Source: Achromobacter agilis (GTDB lineage: Bacteria > Pseudomonadota > Gammaproteobacteria > Burkholderiales > Burkholderiaceae_B). From it: a stretch of 64,000 nucleotides of DNA. The DNA lies in assembly GCF_900496965.1 (NCBI RefSeq), contig NZ_UFQB01000015.1, positions 89,546 through 153,545 on the forward strand, in the 5' to 3' direction. Positions 1 through 8,051 of this stretch are shown piece after piece. The notes under the pieces are model-generated. The model searched no databases. It had not been told where the DNA came from and saw only the letters and a list, made by a program, of their open reading frames with translations. Made by a program: the position numbers and the translations under genes. Position 1 is the first letter of the stretch. Every line of letters starts with the position of its first letter.

Positions 1-1227
1 CGTTTCTTCCTTCTGGCTGATGGACACCGCGGGCAGCGTGCCATTGGCGCCACCTGCCGTGGAGCCGGGGACGGCGGTGCTCTGCACCCGGTCGATGTAG
101 GAAAACGTAGTTCTTACGGCATGGGTGACGGGCCGGCGGTTCAACGTCAGGACGGGGACCTTGCTGTGCCGCACGACCGCCCCCATTGCGCTGAGCGCGG
201 ACACGATGGCTTGCGAGCCCTGGAACGGCCCCTCGCGCACCGCCGCGTCGAACACGCCGTCGCCGCCGCCCGGCAGCGCCAGCCGGGCAGCCGCCCCGGC
301 GGCGGCGTAGACGGCATTCCAGTCGATGCCGCCCGACACCGCCTCGTTGGCGATGACGGTGATTTCCTCGAAGACCAGCCTGACCCGGCGCGTCAACGCC
401 TTGTTCTCGCGCTCGAGGTAGCGGGCGACGCGTTCCAGCGCCTCGGGGGTGTCCGTGACGACGATGGAAGTGGCCCCCTCGACGGCATCGGCCACGACGC
501 CGGAGCGGGTCAGGAACGGCACGATGTTGGCGCGCAGGATGGCCAGCGCATCGTGCTGGCCGGCAGACAGCGAGGTATTGGAGGCGCTTTCGAAGCCCTC
601 GCCTTCCGGGCTGCCCGAACGGCCCAGCCGGATGTCGACCTTGCTGGCGAGCGAAAGCGCCCGAAGATCGAACACCCGGCTTTCGATGCGATAGAACTCC
701 AGGGCATTGCGCTCGTAGCGCCAATGCACGGAATAGCGCGCCGCCAGCGCATCGAGCAGATCGGCCAGCGGCTGCCCGCCCGCACGGATCTCGATATTGG
801 CCGGCGCGGGGACCGCCAGCGCACCGCTGACGGCAAGGCGCGGCAGGAACAAGTCCAGCGGCAGCAAGGCATCCGGTTGCACCCGCACGGCAATGCCCGT
901 TGCGGCAGTGAGACGTTGCGCCACCGTGGACAGGTCGGCGTCGTCCGCCAACATCAGCGTGGTCCGCACGTTTTCGCGCAAAGCGGGAGGCAACAGCACC
1001 TCGCGCGCCAGGGGCTGGGGTTTGCCGGCCAGCCAGGGCGTGGCCACCTCTTGCGCGGCCATGCGTGCCGCGCGATCCGACAGGCTGTCGGCGAACGCCT
1101 GATGACGGGCGGTGACGCCGGCTTGCCGGTCGCTGGCGCCGCGGCGCAGGTCGGAGACCTGCTGCGATATCGAGCAGCCGCCCAACACCCCGGACGCTAC
1201 GGCGCACAAAAGCAGTCTGCGTGTCAT
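1..1227 (-). CDS. pilN: PilN-type type IVb pilus secretin lipoprotein (3' end beyond window)
   Basis: This outer-membrane secretin would form the channel through which a type IVb (R64 thin pilus/TCP-like) pilus leaves the cell. The first 409 residues are visible. They start with a lipoprotein signal ending in the lipobox VLGGC (Cys18), and a region around residues 85-165 looks like the small secretin N domain that precedes the pore. A segment around residues 230-275 reads as a second N-type domain (FLTRSGVVADAVEGATSIVV, then TDTPEAL). The pore and C terminus lie beyond base 1. The ATG at 1227 overlaps the stop of the upstream gene by four bases (ATGA), which fixes the start and indicates translational coupling. 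The PilN assignment rests on the secretin layout plus the TcpQ-like neighbour, and is firm at family level only. Confidence 0.8.
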   Translation of the reverse strand, partial: MTRRLLLCAVASGVLGGCSISQQVSDLRRGASDRQAGVTARHQAFADSLSDRAARMAAQEVATPWLAGKPQPLAREVLLPPALRENVRTTLMLADDADLSTVAQRLTAATGIAVRVQPDALLPLDLFLPRLAVSGALAVPAPANIEIRAGGQPLADLLDALAARYSVHWRYERNALEFYRIESRVFDLRALSLASKVDIRLGRSGSPEGEGFESASNTSLSAGQHDALAILRANIVPFLTRSGVVADAVEGATSIVVTDTPEALERVARYLERENKALTRRVRLVFEEITVIANEAVSGGIDWNAVYAAAGAAARLALPGGGDGVFDAAVREGPFQGSQAIVSALSAMGAVVRHSKVPVLTLNRRPVTHAVRTTFSYIDRVQSTAVPGSTAGGANGTLPAVSISQKEET

Positions 1228-2084
1228 GCGGTTCCTCCCGGCGCGGCCATGCGCGTGCAGGACTGGGCCAGCGGGACGACGCGCAGCACCTTGTTTCCAT
1301 AGAAGCAAGGCTGCAGCGGCCGTTCGGCGAGCTCGGTGGCGCCGAGCAGGTCGCGCACGGCCGATTTGAAATCGCCGGGAAATTCCGCCGTGGCGGACAA
1401 GGGGATATCCACGTCCACCGCCCAATGCTGCGGCTGGAATGTCCACCCCGCCATGCCTGCCCAGCGCGCCAGGACGGCCCGCAGCGTGGCGTCCGGCGGA
1501 GCCGCGCGGTAAAGCGTGGCCGGCACGGCCGGGCTATCCGGCGCGATCGGCAATGGCGGCGCGGCGGCGCCAGGATCGGCGGCGGGCGCGCCTGCTTCTG
1601 CCGGCGCCGCGGCCAGGGCCAGCGGGCCGCCGGCCGCCAGGCCGCCCACGGCCGCCGGCGGTGGCCCGATACGTTGCGCGACGGCTTGCTGCGCGGACGG
1701 CGCCGGTTCGGCCCCGGCAACCGCGTGCAGACGCTGCGCCCGCGCCATCAGGCGCCCTCCCCGGAACGAAAGGCTGTTCCATCCGCCCGTCAGCACCACA
1801 TAGGGATCGCGCCGGAAATACGGCAAGGCCCGTTCGCCGTCGCTGCCGACGCCGAAGATCGCAGGCAGCGCCTGGCCGGGCGCGAACTGCAGCCAGGTTT
1901 CCTTGCCGTCGTCGAACACCTGCATGGGCGCCACGGCCGGATCGCCGGACAGTTGCCAATCGAAACGAAAGCCTTGCGCTGCCGGCCGCGCGCCCTGCCA
2001 GGACGATCCGGCGGGGACCTTGTCGGACCATGTGCAAGCCCCCAGGCAGGACAGGCCTGCCGCCATGAAGAAGAGTCGAACCAT
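1224..2084 (-). CDS. Pilus-assembly lipoprotein with VirB9-like N region and TcpQ-like C-terminal domain
   Basis: This is a 286-residue predicted lipoprotein (lipobox LGAC, Cys17). Residues about 45-115 read like the N-terminal half of TrbG/VirB9/CagX proteins (QVFDDGKETWLQFAPGQ, then PAIFGV and a YVVLTGGW strand). A long Ala/Pro/Gly-rich linker follows. The last 80 residues resemble the TcpQ/PilL C-terminal domain: a WTFQPQHW segment, DVDIPLSATAEF, an FKSAVRDLL helix and a terminal NKVLRVV strand. TcpQ proteins help place the secretin in the outer membrane, which fits the secretin gene that overlaps its stop codon. It is the first visible gene of the operon. No further pilus gene is seen upstream before the terminator near 2217. 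Confidence 0.72.
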   Translation of the reverse strand: MVRLFFMAAGLSCLGACTWSDKVPAGSSWQGARPAAQGFRFDWQLSGDPAVAPMQVFDDGKETWLQFAPGQALPAIFGVGSDGERALPYFRRDPYVVLTGGWNSLSFRGGRLMARAQRLHAVAGAEPAPSAQQAVAQRIGPPPAAVGGLAAGGPLALAAAPAEAGAPAADPGAAAPPLPIAPDSPAVPATLYRAAPPDATLRAVLARWAGMAGWTFQPQHWAVDVDIPLSATAEFPGDFKSAVRDLLGATELAERPLQPCFYGNKVLRVVPLAQSCTRMAAPGGTA

Positions 2085-2216
2085 GCCTCACCGCGAACAA
2101 AGGGCGCACCGGAAGCGATGCGCATGAACGCATGGTGGATGAGCGCCTCCTGCCTCGCCAGACTGGCATGTACGCATGGATGGTTTGGTCCCCTCCTCTC
2201 GTGCTACCGCCGGACG

Positions 2217-2246
2217 AAAAAAAACCCGGTCCGAGGACCGGGTTTT
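2217..2246 (-). terminator. Rho-independent terminator of the dadA/binding-protein operon
   Basis: A GC-rich stem (2221-2232 pairing with 2235-2246, arms AAAACCCGGTCC and GGACCGGGTTTT) is followed on the minus strand by a run of eight T. It lies 37 bases past the stop of the minus-strand binding-protein gene. The bases between it and the pilus operon (2085-2216) carry no gene and presumably hold that operon's promoter. Confidence 0.88.
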
Positions 2247-2282
2247 CCCAGAAGCCGGCAGCGCCGGCCCGCATTGCTGCGA

Positions 2283-3623
2283 TCAGCGCTGCGCGGCGAT
2301 GCTGCGCGCTTGCGACGCGGCATTGTTCAGCGCCGCGACCGGCGGCACCTTGCCGTCGAACGCATCGTTGAGCTGCTGGTTGAGCACGGGTTCGATGCGC
2401 TGGTAGTTCGCCATGCGGAAGCCGCGGCTGTTGGTGGCCGGCTGGGTACGCATGGAGGCGATCAGCGCCTGGACGCCCGGGATGCGGTTGTAGAACGACA
2501 CGTCCGAGGCACGGAAGGCGGCTTCCGTCAGCGGGAGATAGCCGGTGCGCTGGTGCCATTCCGCCGCGATGACGGGCTTGGACAACCAGGCCAGGAATTG
2601 CGCGGTGGCCTTTTCCTCTGCTTGGGGATGGCCCTCGAGCGCCCACAGCGCCGAGCCGCTCACGAACGGCTTGCCGCCGTCCTTGGTGACCTGGTCGTAG
2701 TAAGGCAGCGGCGCCACGCCGAAAGACAGCGACTTGGTGTTGATGAACTGACCGAAGGCGCCCGTATTGGAGGTCAGCACGGCGCATTCGCCCTTGGCGA
2801 ACAGCTTGTCGCTGGCGTTGTCGCCCGAGTGCGCCATGAACAACAGCGAACGCTTCCAGCTCACCATCAGCGAGATGTGGCGCATGTAGAGCGTATCGAA
2901 CTGCATGGCCGGCGCGGCGGATTTCTTGGAGACCGCGTCCAGCCCGTTGTTGTTGCTGGTGAACAGCTGGTTGTTGATCGGCGCCAGGTTCTCGAGGTGG
3001 ACCGTGACCTGCTCGCTGGATGCGTACGGGCAGTCGATGTCGGCCACATCGCGCAGTTTCAGCAGTTCGCCTTGCAGGGCGGTCCAGGTGCGGGCAGGCT
3101 TGTTGGGATCCAGCCCGGCCTTCTTGTAGGCGGCGGTGTTGTAGAACATCACCGGCACTTCGGCCATCCAGGGGAAAGCCAGCAGACGGCCCTTGCTGTC
3201 GCGCGTGAAGCTGCTGGTGGCCGGCACGAACCAGTTCAGGTCCTTGATCGGATACTTGGCCAGCAATTCGTACAGCGGCAGCACCGCCTTGTGCTGGGCC
3301 ACGACCTCGGGCGAATGGTTGTCGGTCAGCTGCAGCAGGTTCGGGCCCTTCTTGGCCTTGACCGCGGACACGGCTTCCTGTTCCAGCGCGGCGGGCGAGG
3401 CAAAGCCGCGCAACGTTACGCGGACCTGGTCCTGTTCCTTGTTGTATTGCTTGGCGAGTTTCTCGAACTCAGCCTTGTTTGCGTCGCCCAGCGTGTGCCA
3501 GACCTGTATTTCGACGGCGGCGGCATTCGCCGCTCCGGCCACCGCCATGGCGGCGCCGAATACCCATGCCCGCCGGTTGGCGAACATCGCGCGGGCAATG
3601 CCCGCCAATTGCAGATTCTTCAT
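2283..3623 (-). CDS. UgpB-like periplasmic solute-binding protein (ABC family 1), no transporter partners nearby
   Basis: A 446-residue extracellular solute-binding protein with a cleavable signal peptide (hydrophobic stretch WVFGAAMAVAGAANAAA near residues 20-37). Its sequence follows the sn-glycerol-3-phosphate binding protein UgpB along the whole length: an IQVWHTLGDANKAEFEKLA start, FPWMAEVPVMFYNTAAYKKA in the middle, and a near-diagnostic EWHQRTGYLPLTEAAF close to the C terminus. The start at 3623 was chosen over an upstream in-frame ATG at 3746 because it gives a proper signal peptide. It begins four bases after the dadA stop, so the two are almost certainly cotranscribed. No permease or ATPase gene is in the window, so the ligand and partner transporter are unknown; glycerol phosphate is only the family default. 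Confidence 0.85.
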   Translation of the reverse strand: MKNLQLAGIARAMFANRRAWVFGAAMAVAGAANAAAVEIQVWHTLGDANKAEFEKLAKQYNKEQDQVRVTLRGFASPAALEQEAVSAVKAKKGPNLLQLTDNHSPEVVAQHKAVLPLYELLAKYPIKDLNWFVPATSSFTRDSKGRLLAFPWMAEVPVMFYNTAAYKKAGLDPNKPARTWTALQGELLKLRDVADIDCPYASSEQVTVHLENLAPINNQLFTSNNNGLDAVSKKSAAPAMQFDTLYMRHISLMVSWKRSLLFMAHSGDNASDKLFAKGECAVLTSNTGAFGQFINTKSLSFGVAPLPYYDQVTKDGGKPFVSGSALWALEGHPQAEEKATAQFLAWLSKPVIAAEWHQRTGYLPLTEAAFRASDVSFYNRIPGVQALIASMRTQPATNSRGFRMANYQRIEPVLNQQLNDAFDGKVPPVAALNNAASQARSIAAQR

Positions 3624-3627
3624 AGGT

Positions 3628-4884
3628 TCACAGACCAAGAAAAGGAAATTCCGGTTCTGGCCGCCGTCCGCTGAGCAGATCGGCCAATGCCCGGCCCGAG
3701 CCAACGCCCATCGTCCAGCCCAGCGTTCCGTGGCCTGTATTGACATACAGGTTGGGAATGCGGCTGCGGCCGATGATGGGCACGTTCGAGGGAGTGGACG
3801 GGCGCAAGCCCGACCAATAGCTGACGCGCTCGAAATCGAGCGCGTCGGGAAAAAGTTCGCGCGCCAGGCGGCTCATCGCTTCGCAGCGCCCCGTATTCAG
3901 GCTGCGGGAATAACCCGACAGTTCCGCGGTGCCCGCCATGCGCAGGCGGTCGCCCAACCGGGAAAAGACGACTTTATGGCTGCTGTCCGTCAGGCTGACC
4001 GTGGGCGCGGCCTCGGGCTTGAGTACCGGGAAAGTCGCGGAATAGCCCTTGGCCGGGTAGACGTTGCAGGCGATGCCCAGCGGGCGCAGCAGGGCGGGAC
4101 TGAAACTGCCCATCGCCACGACATAGGCATCGGCCAATAGGGTGCCATAGCGGCCGTCCGGCCCGATGAGTTCGACGCCCTGCACCGTGCCGCCCGTCGT
4201 GAGCAGGCGTGTGGCGCGGGTGCTGTACTGGAATTCCACGCCGGCGCGGACGCAGCGTTCCGCCAGGGCCACCGTGAACAGGTGCACATCGCCGCTCTCG
4301 TCTTCGGGGGTGTAGTCGCCCCCGACGATCGTCTGGCGGTGCGGGGCCAGGGCAGGTTCGATGGCGATCACTTCGTCCGTGGACACCACGCGCCGCTCCA
4401 CGCCGAAATCGCGCATCAGGCCGGCCGCGCGTTGCGAATTCTCGAATTCGTGCTGGTCGCGGTAGAAATTCAGGATGCCGCGCTCCAGGTGGTCGTACTG
4501 GATACCCAGGTCCGCGCGCATGCCGCGCAGGGTAGCGCGGCTGTATTCCGCCATGCGGACCATGGCGCGGATGTTGGGTGCCAGGCGGCCCGGCAGGCAT
4601 TCGCGCAGGAACGCCAGCCCCCACATCCATTGCCGCCAGTCGAGCTGCGGACGGAACAGCAGCGGGGCGTTGTCCTGGAACATCCATTTGAGCAGTTTGA
4701 GGGGCGCCTGCGGATTGGCCCAGGGCTCGGCATACGACACCGAGATCTGGGCGCCGTTGGCCAAGCTGGTTTCCTGCGCGGGACCGGTGCAGCGATCGAT
4801 GACCACGACGTCATGGCCCGCCTGGTTCAGCCACCAGGCGCTGGAGATTCCGATGATGCCGCCACCCAATACCGCTACTTTCAT
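3628..4884 (-). CDS. dadA: D-amino acid dehydrogenase small subunit (FAD-dependent)
   Basis: A 418-residue FAD oxidoreductase of the DadA/DAO family, which deaminates D-amino acids to 2-oxo acids and feeds electrons to the respiratory chain at the inner membrane. The dinucleotide-binding motif GGGIIG is at residues 7-12, followed by VVVIDR. The C-terminal block with WSGLRPSTPSNVPIIGRS and NTGHGTLGWTMG is the conserved FAD/substrate region of DadA. The start at 4884 puts the Rossmann motif at the N terminus, with AGGAG ten bases upstream; an in-frame ATG at 4941 would add unconserved residues. It is the first gene of a two-gene operon with the UgpB-like binding protein. It may be a paralogue with a specialised substrate. 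Confidence 0.88.
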   Translation of the reverse strand: MKVAVLGGGIIGISSAWWLNQAGHDVVVIDRCTGPAQETSLANGAQISVSYAEPWANPQAPLKLLKWMFQDNAPLLFRPQLDWRQWMWGLAFLRECLPGRLAPNIRAMVRMAEYSRATLRGMRADLGIQYDHLERGILNFYRDQHEFENSQRAAGLMRDFGVERRVVSTDEVIAIEPALAPHRQTIVGGDYTPEDESGDVHLFTVALAERCVRAGVEFQYSTRATRLLTTGGTVQGVELIGPDGRYGTLLADAYVVAMGSFSPALLRPLGIACNVYPAKGYSATFPVLKPEAAPTVSLTDSSHKVVFSRLGDRLRMAGTAELSGYSRSLNTGRCEAMSRLARELFPDALDFERVSYWSGLRPSTPSNVPIIGRSRIPNLYVNTGHGTLGWTMGVGSGRALADLLSGRRPEPEFPFLGL

Positions 4885-4992
4885 GCCCGCATTGCTCCTT
4901 GCGTGCCAGCTCGGTTCCCGGACCCGATGTCCGCGACCCATGGCAAGCTGCTGCCACGGCAGTTTACCCCGGCGATTTGCACGCGCCTACGG

Positions 4993-5048
4993 AATAAAAA
5001 GGGGCGGAAGTCACAAACCTTTCCAGGCCCGTTCGTTCCACCCCTTTC
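4993..5048 (-). terminator. Possible terminator after the ferredoxin-reductase gene
   Basis: On the minus strand a long imperfect stem (AAAGGGGTGGAAC pairing with ACTTCCGCCCCTTT, loop about 25 bases) runs into a short T-rich tract. It lies 17 bases beyond the reductase stop. The large loop makes it a weaker candidate than the other terminators in this window. Confidence 0.4.
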
Positions 5049-5064
5049 GTTCACGCCCTGTTAC

Positions 5065-6111
5065 TCAGGACGCGGCTTTCGCCAGGTCGGCTTCGGACGT
5101 GAAGGCGTCCGCATAGAACTCTTCCGGCGGCAGCCCGTTCTGGGTGCTGAACTCGCGCCTGGCCGCATCCACCATCAGCGGCGTGCCGCAGGCATAGACC
5201 TGGTGGCCCGACAGGTCCGCGATGTCCTGGAGGACGGCTTCGTGGACGAAACCGGTGCGCCCGGTCCAGCCGTCTTCCTGAAGGGCGTTGGACACCACGG
5301 GCACATAGCGGAAATCCGGCAGTTGGGCCGACCAGGATTGCGCCAGCTCATGCATATAGAGATCGCGCGGACGGCGTCCGCCCCAATACAGCGCGACGGG
5401 ACGGTTGATGTTCTTGTGGATCATGTGCTCGACGATCGCCTTGACCGGGGCGAAACCCGTTCCGCTGGCCAGCAGCACGACGGGCTTATCGCTGTCTTCG
5501 CGCAGGAAGAAGGAGCCGAACGGCCCTTCCAGGCGCAAGATTTCGCGCTCTTTCATCTGCGTGTCGCCCGCGCCGAACACGTGGTCGGTGAAGACGCCGC
5601 CCGGCATGTGGCGGATGTGCAGTTCGAGAGGGCTGCCGGTATGCGGCGCGCCCGCCATGGAATAGCTGCGGCGGCGCCCGTCCTTCAGGATGACTTCGAT
5701 GTATTGGCCGGCGTAGTAGCGGAACTGCTCGGATGCCGGCAGCTGCAGCTTGACCACCGTTACGTCGGGCGCCACACGCTCCAGCGTCTGCACGCGCGAA
5801 GGCAGTTTGCGGATCTGGATGTCGCTGGCCAGCCGGACCTCGGTGGACTCGACCACCATGTCGGACGCGGGACGGGCCTGGCAGAACAGCGTATAGCCGT
5901 CGGCCAGCTCCTCGGGCGAAAGGATCTGCGCCGGATACTGCCCGGCATCGAACTCCCCGGAAACCACGCGGCCCTTGCAGGTGGAACACGCGCCGTTGCG
6001 ACAGCTGTAGGGCAGGACGATGCCCGCGGCCAGGGCGGCATCGAGCACGGTCTGGCCGGGCTCGACCGGGAATTGATGCTGGCTGGGTTGGATGATGACC
6101 TGGAAGCTCAT
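5065..6111 (-). CDS. Ferredoxin-flavin oxidoreductase, annotated in relatives as CDP-6-deoxy-delta-3,4-glucoseen reductase
   Basis: A 348-residue electron-transfer protein. An N-terminal plant-type [2Fe-2S] ferredoxin domain has Cys37, Cys42, Cys45 and Cys77 (SCRNGACSTCKG and LFCQAR). An FAD domain follows with the RRSYSMAG motif, then an NAD(P)-binding domain with ASGTGFAPVKAI and a terminal VYACGTPLMV. This architecture is shared by AscD/DdhD, phenol hydroxylase reductases and benzoate dioxygenase reductases. In Bordetella and Burkholderia relatives it is named after the 3,6-dideoxyhexose enzyme, but no dideoxysugar genes are present here, so its true partner is unknown. The start at 6111 fits the ferredoxin N terminus. 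It is a stand-alone gene downstream of panD on the same strand. Confidence 0.82.
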   Translation of the reverse strand: MSFQVIIQPSQHQFPVEPGQTVLDAALAAGIVLPYSCRNGACSTCKGRVVSGEFDAGQYPAQILSPEELADGYTLFCQARPASDMVVESTEVRLASDIQIRKLPSRVQTLERVAPDVTVVKLQLPASEQFRYYAGQYIEVILKDGRRRSYSMAGAPHTGSPLELHIRHMPGGVFTDHVFGAGDTQMKEREILRLEGPFGSFFLREDSDKPVVLLASGTGFAPVKAIVEHMIHKNINRPVALYWGGRRPRDLYMHELAQSWSAQLPDFRYVPVVSNALQEDGWTGRTGFVHEAVLQDIADLSGHQVYACGTPLMVDAARREFSTQNGLPPEEFYADAFTSEADLAKAAS

Positions 6112-6176
6112 GATGAAACGGGTTCAGGGTTTACGCGGCGCCGGCCGGCAAGGCTGGCGCCGCGCGCGGCCCGGCG

Positions 6177-6545
6177 TCAGGCCGGGAACTTGCGGATTTC
6201 CTTGACGCGGTTCGCGTCGTCCACCAGCACGACCTGCGGCTTGTGCACGGCCGAATCGGCCTCGGACATCGGGCCGTAGGTGCAGATGATCAGCAGATCG
6301 CCGACCTGGGCCCGGCGCGCGGCGGCGCCGTTCAAGGAGATGGCGCCGCTGCCGCGGGCCGCCTTGATGATGTAGGTGTCGAAGCGTTCGCCGTTGGTGA
6401 CGTTGTAGAGTTCGATGCGTTCGAACTCGCGCATGCCGGCAGCGTCCAGCAGGTCTTCGTCGATGCCACAAGATCCTTCGTAGTGGAGGTCGGCTTCGGT
6501 GACCGTGACGCGGTGCAGCTTTGCCCGCAGCATAATGCGTTGCAT
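6177..6545 (-). CDS. panD: Aspartate 1-decarboxylase proenzyme
   Basis: A pyruvoyl enzyme that decarboxylates L-aspartate to beta-alanine for pantothenate and coenzyme A synthesis. The 122-residue length is typical. The self-cleavage site Gly24-Ser25 lies in HYEGSCGID; Ser25 becomes the pyruvoyl group. Conserved YNVTNGERF and the C-terminal IICTYG segment are present. The ATG at 6545 gives the family N terminus [20 protein letters not shown]; a longer in-frame start at 6692 would run through the divergent sugE promoter and is rejected. It diverges from sugE, whose regulatory leader starts about 70 bases upstream of this start. Confidence 0.95.
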   Translation of the reverse strand: MQRIMLRAKLHRVTVTEADLHYEGSCGIDEDLLDAAGMREFERIELYNVTNGERFDTYIIKAARGSGAISLNGAAARRAQVGDLLIICTYGPMSEADSAVHKPQVVLVDDANRVKEIRKFPA

Positions 6546-6613
6546 GATGGGAATATCCTGGTTTCGCGCCCGGACCGCGAAGTGTTGCAAGAGTTGATGC
6601 CCGGCACCCGGTT

Positions 6614-6641
6614 TTGCCGTCGGAAGCCCGTATTCTATAAT
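6614..6641 (+). promoter_or_regulatory. Sigma-70 type promoter of sugE
   Basis: A perfect TATAAT at 6636-6641 is preceded at 16 bases by TTGCCG (6614-6619), a moderate -35 box. Transcription would start around 6648, directly at the first hairpin of the guanidine-II riboswitch, which supports the assignment. Confidence 0.7.
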
Positions 6642-6648
6642 TTTTGCC

Positions 6649-6714
6649 GCAGCGGGACGGCCCGCTGCCGCGCGCGGCCACACGGCCGGCATGCCCTTTT
6701 CCGGGGACGACCCC
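6649..6714 (+). promoter_or_regulatory. Guanidine-II riboswitch (mini-ykkC) in the sugE leader
   Basis: Two GC-only hairpins carry the diagnostic ACGR tetraloops of the guanidine-II class. Hairpin 1 is 6649-6668, an eight-pair stem (GCAGCGGG/CCCGCTGC) with loop ACGG. Hairpin 2 is 6703-6714, stem GGGG/CCCC with loop ACGA. The 34-base linker is within the range known for the class. The ribosome-binding site AGGAG lies at 6743-6747, about 30 bases past hairpin 2, with sugE starting at 6754. Class members bind guanidinium through the two loops and switch on translation of SMR exporters. That the downstream gene is a SugE-type exporter makes this a consistent call. Confidence 0.9.
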
Positions 6715-6753
6715 TAGGCCGGCGCCTTGCCGGCAATGCAATAGGAGTCGTAC

Positions 6754-7071
6754 ATGACCTGGATCATCCTGGTACTTGCAGGCCTGTTTGAAATCGTCTG
6801 GGCGGTGGGCCTGAAGTACACCCATGGATTCACCCGCTTCTGGCCATCTCTCGTTACCGCGGGCGGCATGGCCATCAGCGTCTGGCTGCTGGCGGTCGCC
6901 ATGAAATCCCTGCCCCTGGGCACCGCCTACGCGGTCTGGGTGGGCATCGGTACGATCGGCGCCTTTGTGGCCGGCATCGTGCTGTTCGGCGAATCCACCA
7001 GCTGGATGCGGATCGCCAGCGTCACCCTCATCGTGCTCGGCCTGGTGGGCCTGAAGCTGTCCTCGGCCTGA
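6754..7071 (+). CDS. sugE: SMR-family guanidinium exporter (SugE/Gdx)
   Basis: A 105-residue small multidrug resistance protein with four transmembrane helices. The essential membrane glutamate is Glu13 in [16 protein letters not shown], and this [11 protein letters not shown] segment is typical of the SugE/Gdx branch rather than EmrE. The [11 protein letters not shown] motif of helix 3 is present. Members of this branch exchange guanidinium ions for protons as antiparallel dimers. The gene sits behind a guanidine-II riboswitch, so induction by guanidinium is expected. The start follows AGGAG at seven bases. It converges with the MOSC gene. Confidence 0.93.
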   Translation: MTWIILVLAGLFEIVWAVGLKYTHGFTRFWPSLVTAGGMAISVWLLAVAMKSLPLGTAYAVWVGIGTIGAFVAGIVLFGESTSWMRIASVTLIVLGLVGLKLSSA

Positions 7072-7093
7072 GGCCCCCAGCCTTGGCGGCGGG

Positions 7094-7966
7094 CTAGAAA
7101 TCCAGTTCGATCTCTACCCCGTCCCCGACCTTCAGGCGCGCCCCGGCGGGCGCGTCGAGAATGGCGTTCTGGCCGAATACGACGCCTATTTCCAGATTGC
7201 GGTAGCCCGCCAGGGTGCGGCCCGGTTCCTCGTGGCGCTGGGCGGTGCGCTGGTCGATATCGGGAATCGAGCAGCGCGTGCAGGGTTTGACGAAAGCCAT
7301 CTTCACGCCCGCCGCCGAGATCATGGCGGTCTGGTCTTCCTCGAAGGCTTCCCACTCGCCCTGAACCACGATATTGGGACGGAATCGGTCCATCGGCACC
7401 GGCGCCACGCCCTTGGCCTGCAGGCGGGCGTTCAGATCGTCCAGCGAGGCCTGATTGGCGATCAGCAGCGGAAAGCCGTCGGCAAAGCCGAAATAGTGAT
7501 CTCCGACGAAGCTGTCCGCGAGGTCGGGATGCGCCTCGGTCCAGCGCGATACCCAGTCCGGCTTGGCCGGACGGTGCGCGGCGGGATCCACCTTGTAGAG
7601 TCGGCAAGGCGTTTTGAGAAACTCGGTAAACCAGCGCCCGGCGGCCTCGCTTTCGCGCCGGGCCGCAATCGTGTCGCTCCAGACCGGAACGTCCGCCGAG
7701 CCCGACGCCAGGCCCGAACCGTCCAGGGCGACGTCCAGATCGGGCATGCCGGGCGCGGACAGGCGCAAGGCGTCCGCCATGATCGCCGTGCGGATCAGCG
7801 CCATGGCCGGCCATTGGCGCTGCGTCATGAACTGCCCGTCGTCCCCGATCAGCATCCAGCGGCGGTCATAGGCCAGGCCGGCACGATCGATAGGGGATTC
7901 GCTCAGGTCGATGCCCGCACAGGATTTGAGCGGGTAAATGTGCAGGCTGAGAATGCGGGCAGGCAT
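7094..7966 (-). CDS. MOSC-domain protein (YcbX-like)
   Basis: A 290-residue protein with the MOSC N-terminal beta-barrel domain (ILSLHIYPLKSCAGIDL at the start, then AYDRRWMLIGDDGQFMTQR) and a C-terminal MOSC domain. The conserved cysteine region is KPCTRCSIPDID, followed by RTLAGYR and a terminal VGDGVEIE strand. MOSC proteins bind molybdenum cofactor. E. coli YcbX uses it to reduce N-hydroxylated bases, and a similar role is inferred here. There is no CysJ-like reductase or ferredoxin domain fused to it. It converges with sugE, 22 bases apart, and is not obviously in an operon. Confidence 0.88.
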   Translation of the reverse strand: MPARILSLHIYPLKSCAGIDLSESPIDRAGLAYDRRWMLIGDDGQFMTQRQWPAMALIRTAIMADALRLSAPGMPDLDVALDGSGLASGSADVPVWSDTIAARRESEAAGRWFTEFLKTPCRLYKVDPAAHRPAKPDWVSRWTEAHPDLADSFVGDHYFGFADGFPLLIANQASLDDLNARLQAKGVAPVPMDRFRPNIVVQGEWEAFEEDQTAMISAAGVKMAFVKPCTRCSIPDIDQRTAQRHEEPGRTLAGYRNLEIGVVFGQNAILDAPAGARLKVGDGVEIELDF

Positions 7967-8012
7967 GGCGGACCGGGTTCCAAGGTTGCGGAATGCGCCA
8001 AGAATAGCAAAG

Positions 8013-8039
8013 AAAAAACCCGGGGCGGGCCCGGGCTTT
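8013..8039 (-). terminator. Terminator of the ectoine operon
   Basis: Inverted arms CCCGGG at 8019-8024 and 8030-8035 form a strong stem, followed on the minus strand by six T and then CTTT. It is located 13-39 bases past the ectD stop and closes the ectRABCD transcript. Confidence 0.8.
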
Positions 8040-8051
8040 CCTACTGGCGGA

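Noticed and set aside
121..1302. Plus-strand 393-codon frame at the window start
   Set aside because: The minus strand encodes a clear secretin with a lipobox and operon overlap; the plus frame has no recognisable protein features.
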